Origin: Rickettsiales bacterium
Lineage (GTDB): Bacteria; Pseudomonadota; Alphaproteobacteria; Rickettsiales; UBA8987
Assembly (NCBI GenBank): GCA_020631295.1
Contig: JAHDHN010000059.1
Coordinates: 1,768 to 8,140, forward strand
Direction of reading: 5' to 3'
Length of the DNA: 6,373 nt
Positions 5,529 to 6,373 of the stretch are shown one piece after another. The notes under the pieces were generated by a model. The model saw nothing but the letters and a program-made list of their open reading frames with translations, ran no database searches and was not told the DNA's origin. The translations under genes and the position numbers were made by a program. How positions within the stretch are numbered: the first letter of the stretch is position 1; each line of letters starts with the position of its first letter.

Positions 5529-5780
5529 ATGGCTCATTCCTCCTACCGTTCTGCTGCAAAAGTATTCGCTCGTCGTAAGAAGCGTTGCCCGTTTTCTAAC
5601 GATAATGCCCCTGCAATTGATTATAAAGACCCTGTATTATTGGGCCGTTATATCTCTGAGCGCGGCAAAATCATGCCTCGCCGTATCACTAGCGTGAGCG
5701 CCAAGCCACAACGTGCGCTGGCCACTGCCATTAAGCGTGCACGCGTGTTGGCATTGTTGCCATATGTGAAAAACGATTAG
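5529..5780 (+). CDS. rpsR: 30S ribosomal protein S18
   Basis: S18 is the S6 partner in the 30S platform. The 83-residue protein is of normal size and very basic. It shows the N-terminal FARRKKRCPFS (13-23) with one cysteine, IDYKDPVLLGRYISERGKI (30-48), then MPRRITSVSAKPQRALATAI (49-68) and the closing RARVLALLPYV (70-80). AAAGGA at 5513-5518, overlapping the rpsF stop, is the ribosome-binding site, 10 nt before the ATG. Tight spacing on both sides places it in one transcript with rpsF and rplI. Confidence 0.98.
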   Translation: MAHSSYRSAAKVFARRKKRCPFSNDNAPAIDYKDPVLLGRYISERGKIMPRRITSVSAKPQRALATAIKRARVLALLPYVKND

Positions 5781-5807
5781 TCTTAACGCCACACAGGATT
5801 ATAGATC

Positions 5808-6373
5808 ATGCAAGTTATTTTATTAGAGCATATTGGACGTTTGGGTAAAACCGGTGACGTAGTGGAAGTGAAAAACGGGTTTGGCCGTAACTTCCTGTTG
5901 CCACGCGGCAAAGCATTGCGTGCCACCAAAGACAATATCGCTTATTTTGAGTCTAAGCGTGAAGAAATCGAAGCGGCTAATGCGTCTAAAACCAACGATG
6001 CAGAAGCGGTAGCAAAAGTGATTTCTGGTGCGATCGTACCGGTGGTAGAGCAAGCGGGTGAAGATGGCCGTTTATATGGTTCTGTAAATGCGGCGGCTAT
6101 TGCGGCTGGCATTAAAGAAAAAACAGACCAGACTATTGATAAAGACAATATCGTGATCAGCGCGCCGATTAAATATATTGGTGTGCACACTGTGCCTGTA
6201 TCTTTGTTTGGTAACGTGACCACAGATGTGCATGTGAACATTGCACGCAGCCAAAGCGAACTTTTGGATGCAGAAAAGCGCTTCAAGGCCGGTGAGATTG
6301 TGATGGAAGGCCCTGATGGCGAGCAACAGCAAGAAGACGAGCAGCCTGTAGAAGAGCTGGTTGAAGCTGCTGC
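5808..6373 (+). CDS. rplI: 50S ribosomal protein L9 (partial, runs off the right edge)
   Basis: L9 is a two-domain large-subunit protein that binds 23S rRNA near the L1 stalk. The frame starts MQVILLEHIGRLGKTG and stays open to the window end: 188 complete codons. The N-terminal domain carries the L9 signature GKTGDVVEVKNGFGRNFLLP (13-32) with RGKA after it. A connecting helix spans about 41-72, and the C-terminal domain (about 73-148) includes GRLYGSVNAAAIA (87-99) and the IGVHTVPVSLFGNV stretch (124-137). After about residue 150 there is an acidic Glu/Gln-rich extension (171-188 onward), so the protein is already longer than the 149 residues of E. coli L9; longer L9 proteins are usual in alphaproteobacteria. 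AGGA at 5795-5798 lies 9 nt before the ATG, and the gap to rpsR is 27 nt. Confidence 0.96.
   Translation, partial: MQVILLEHIGRLGKTGDVVEVKNGFGRNFLLPRGKALRATKDNIAYFESKREEIEAANASKTNDAEAVAKVISGAIVPVVEQAGEDGRLYGSVNAAAIAAGIKEKTDQTIDKDNIVISAPIKYIGVHTVPVSLFGNVTTDVHVNIARSQSELLDAEKRFKAGEIVMEGPDGEQQQEDEQPVEELVEAA

Noticed and set aside
5942..6332. Minus-strand frames opposite rplI
   Set aside because: Antisense to L9, whose motifs are unambiguous; the L9 frame is open to the edge and merely lacks its stop codon in this window.

Overview
The window looks like ordinary chromosomal DNA from an alphaproteobacterium. The strongest taxonomic pointers are a UPF0262-family protein (a mainly alphaproteobacterial family), the pairing of a YfgM/TPR_21-type membrane protein with a BamB-like lipoprotein, a PetR-like response regulator next to a branched-chain aminotransferase, and two GC-rich intergenic palindromes of the kind common in alphaproteobacterial genomes. 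Base composition is moderate, near 50% GC by eye, so I cannot name a genus.

Layout, left to right. (1) 72-2020, plus strand: a TPR_21/YfgM-like inner-membrane protein and a BamB-like beta-propeller lipoprotein, joined by a TAATG overlap. Both belong to outer-membrane and secreted-protein biogenesis. der (GTPase), which often follows this pair, is not the next gene. (2) 2045-3398, minus strand: ilvE and, overlapping its end by 8 nt, a DUF805 membrane protein. They converge on the bamB gene. (3) 3451-4137, plus strand: an OmpR-family response regulator, divergent from ilvE across only 52 bp; no partner kinase is visible. (4) 4138-4283: a convergent gap filled by two strong hairpins forming a composite palindromic repeat. 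(5) 4284-4748, minus strand: UPF0262 protein, with its start placed 90 nt inside the longest reading frame. (6) 4749-5172: a 424-nt gap with an 85-bp nested palindrome, a pair of competing hairpins, a perfect 15-bp dyad and the presumed rpsF promoter and leader. (7) 5173 to the end, plus strand: the classic rpsF-rpsR-rplI operon (S6, S18, L9). rplI runs off the right edge.

No mobile element with a transposase, CRISPR array, tRNA, rRNA, defence system or biosynthetic cluster is visible. The coding content is housekeeping. The parts that the genes do not explain are the two intergenic palindromic elements, the structured DNA upstream of rpsF, and the coupling of a DUF805 gene with a histidine-rich tail to ilvE. 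I found no convincing evidence for a wholly new biological system.
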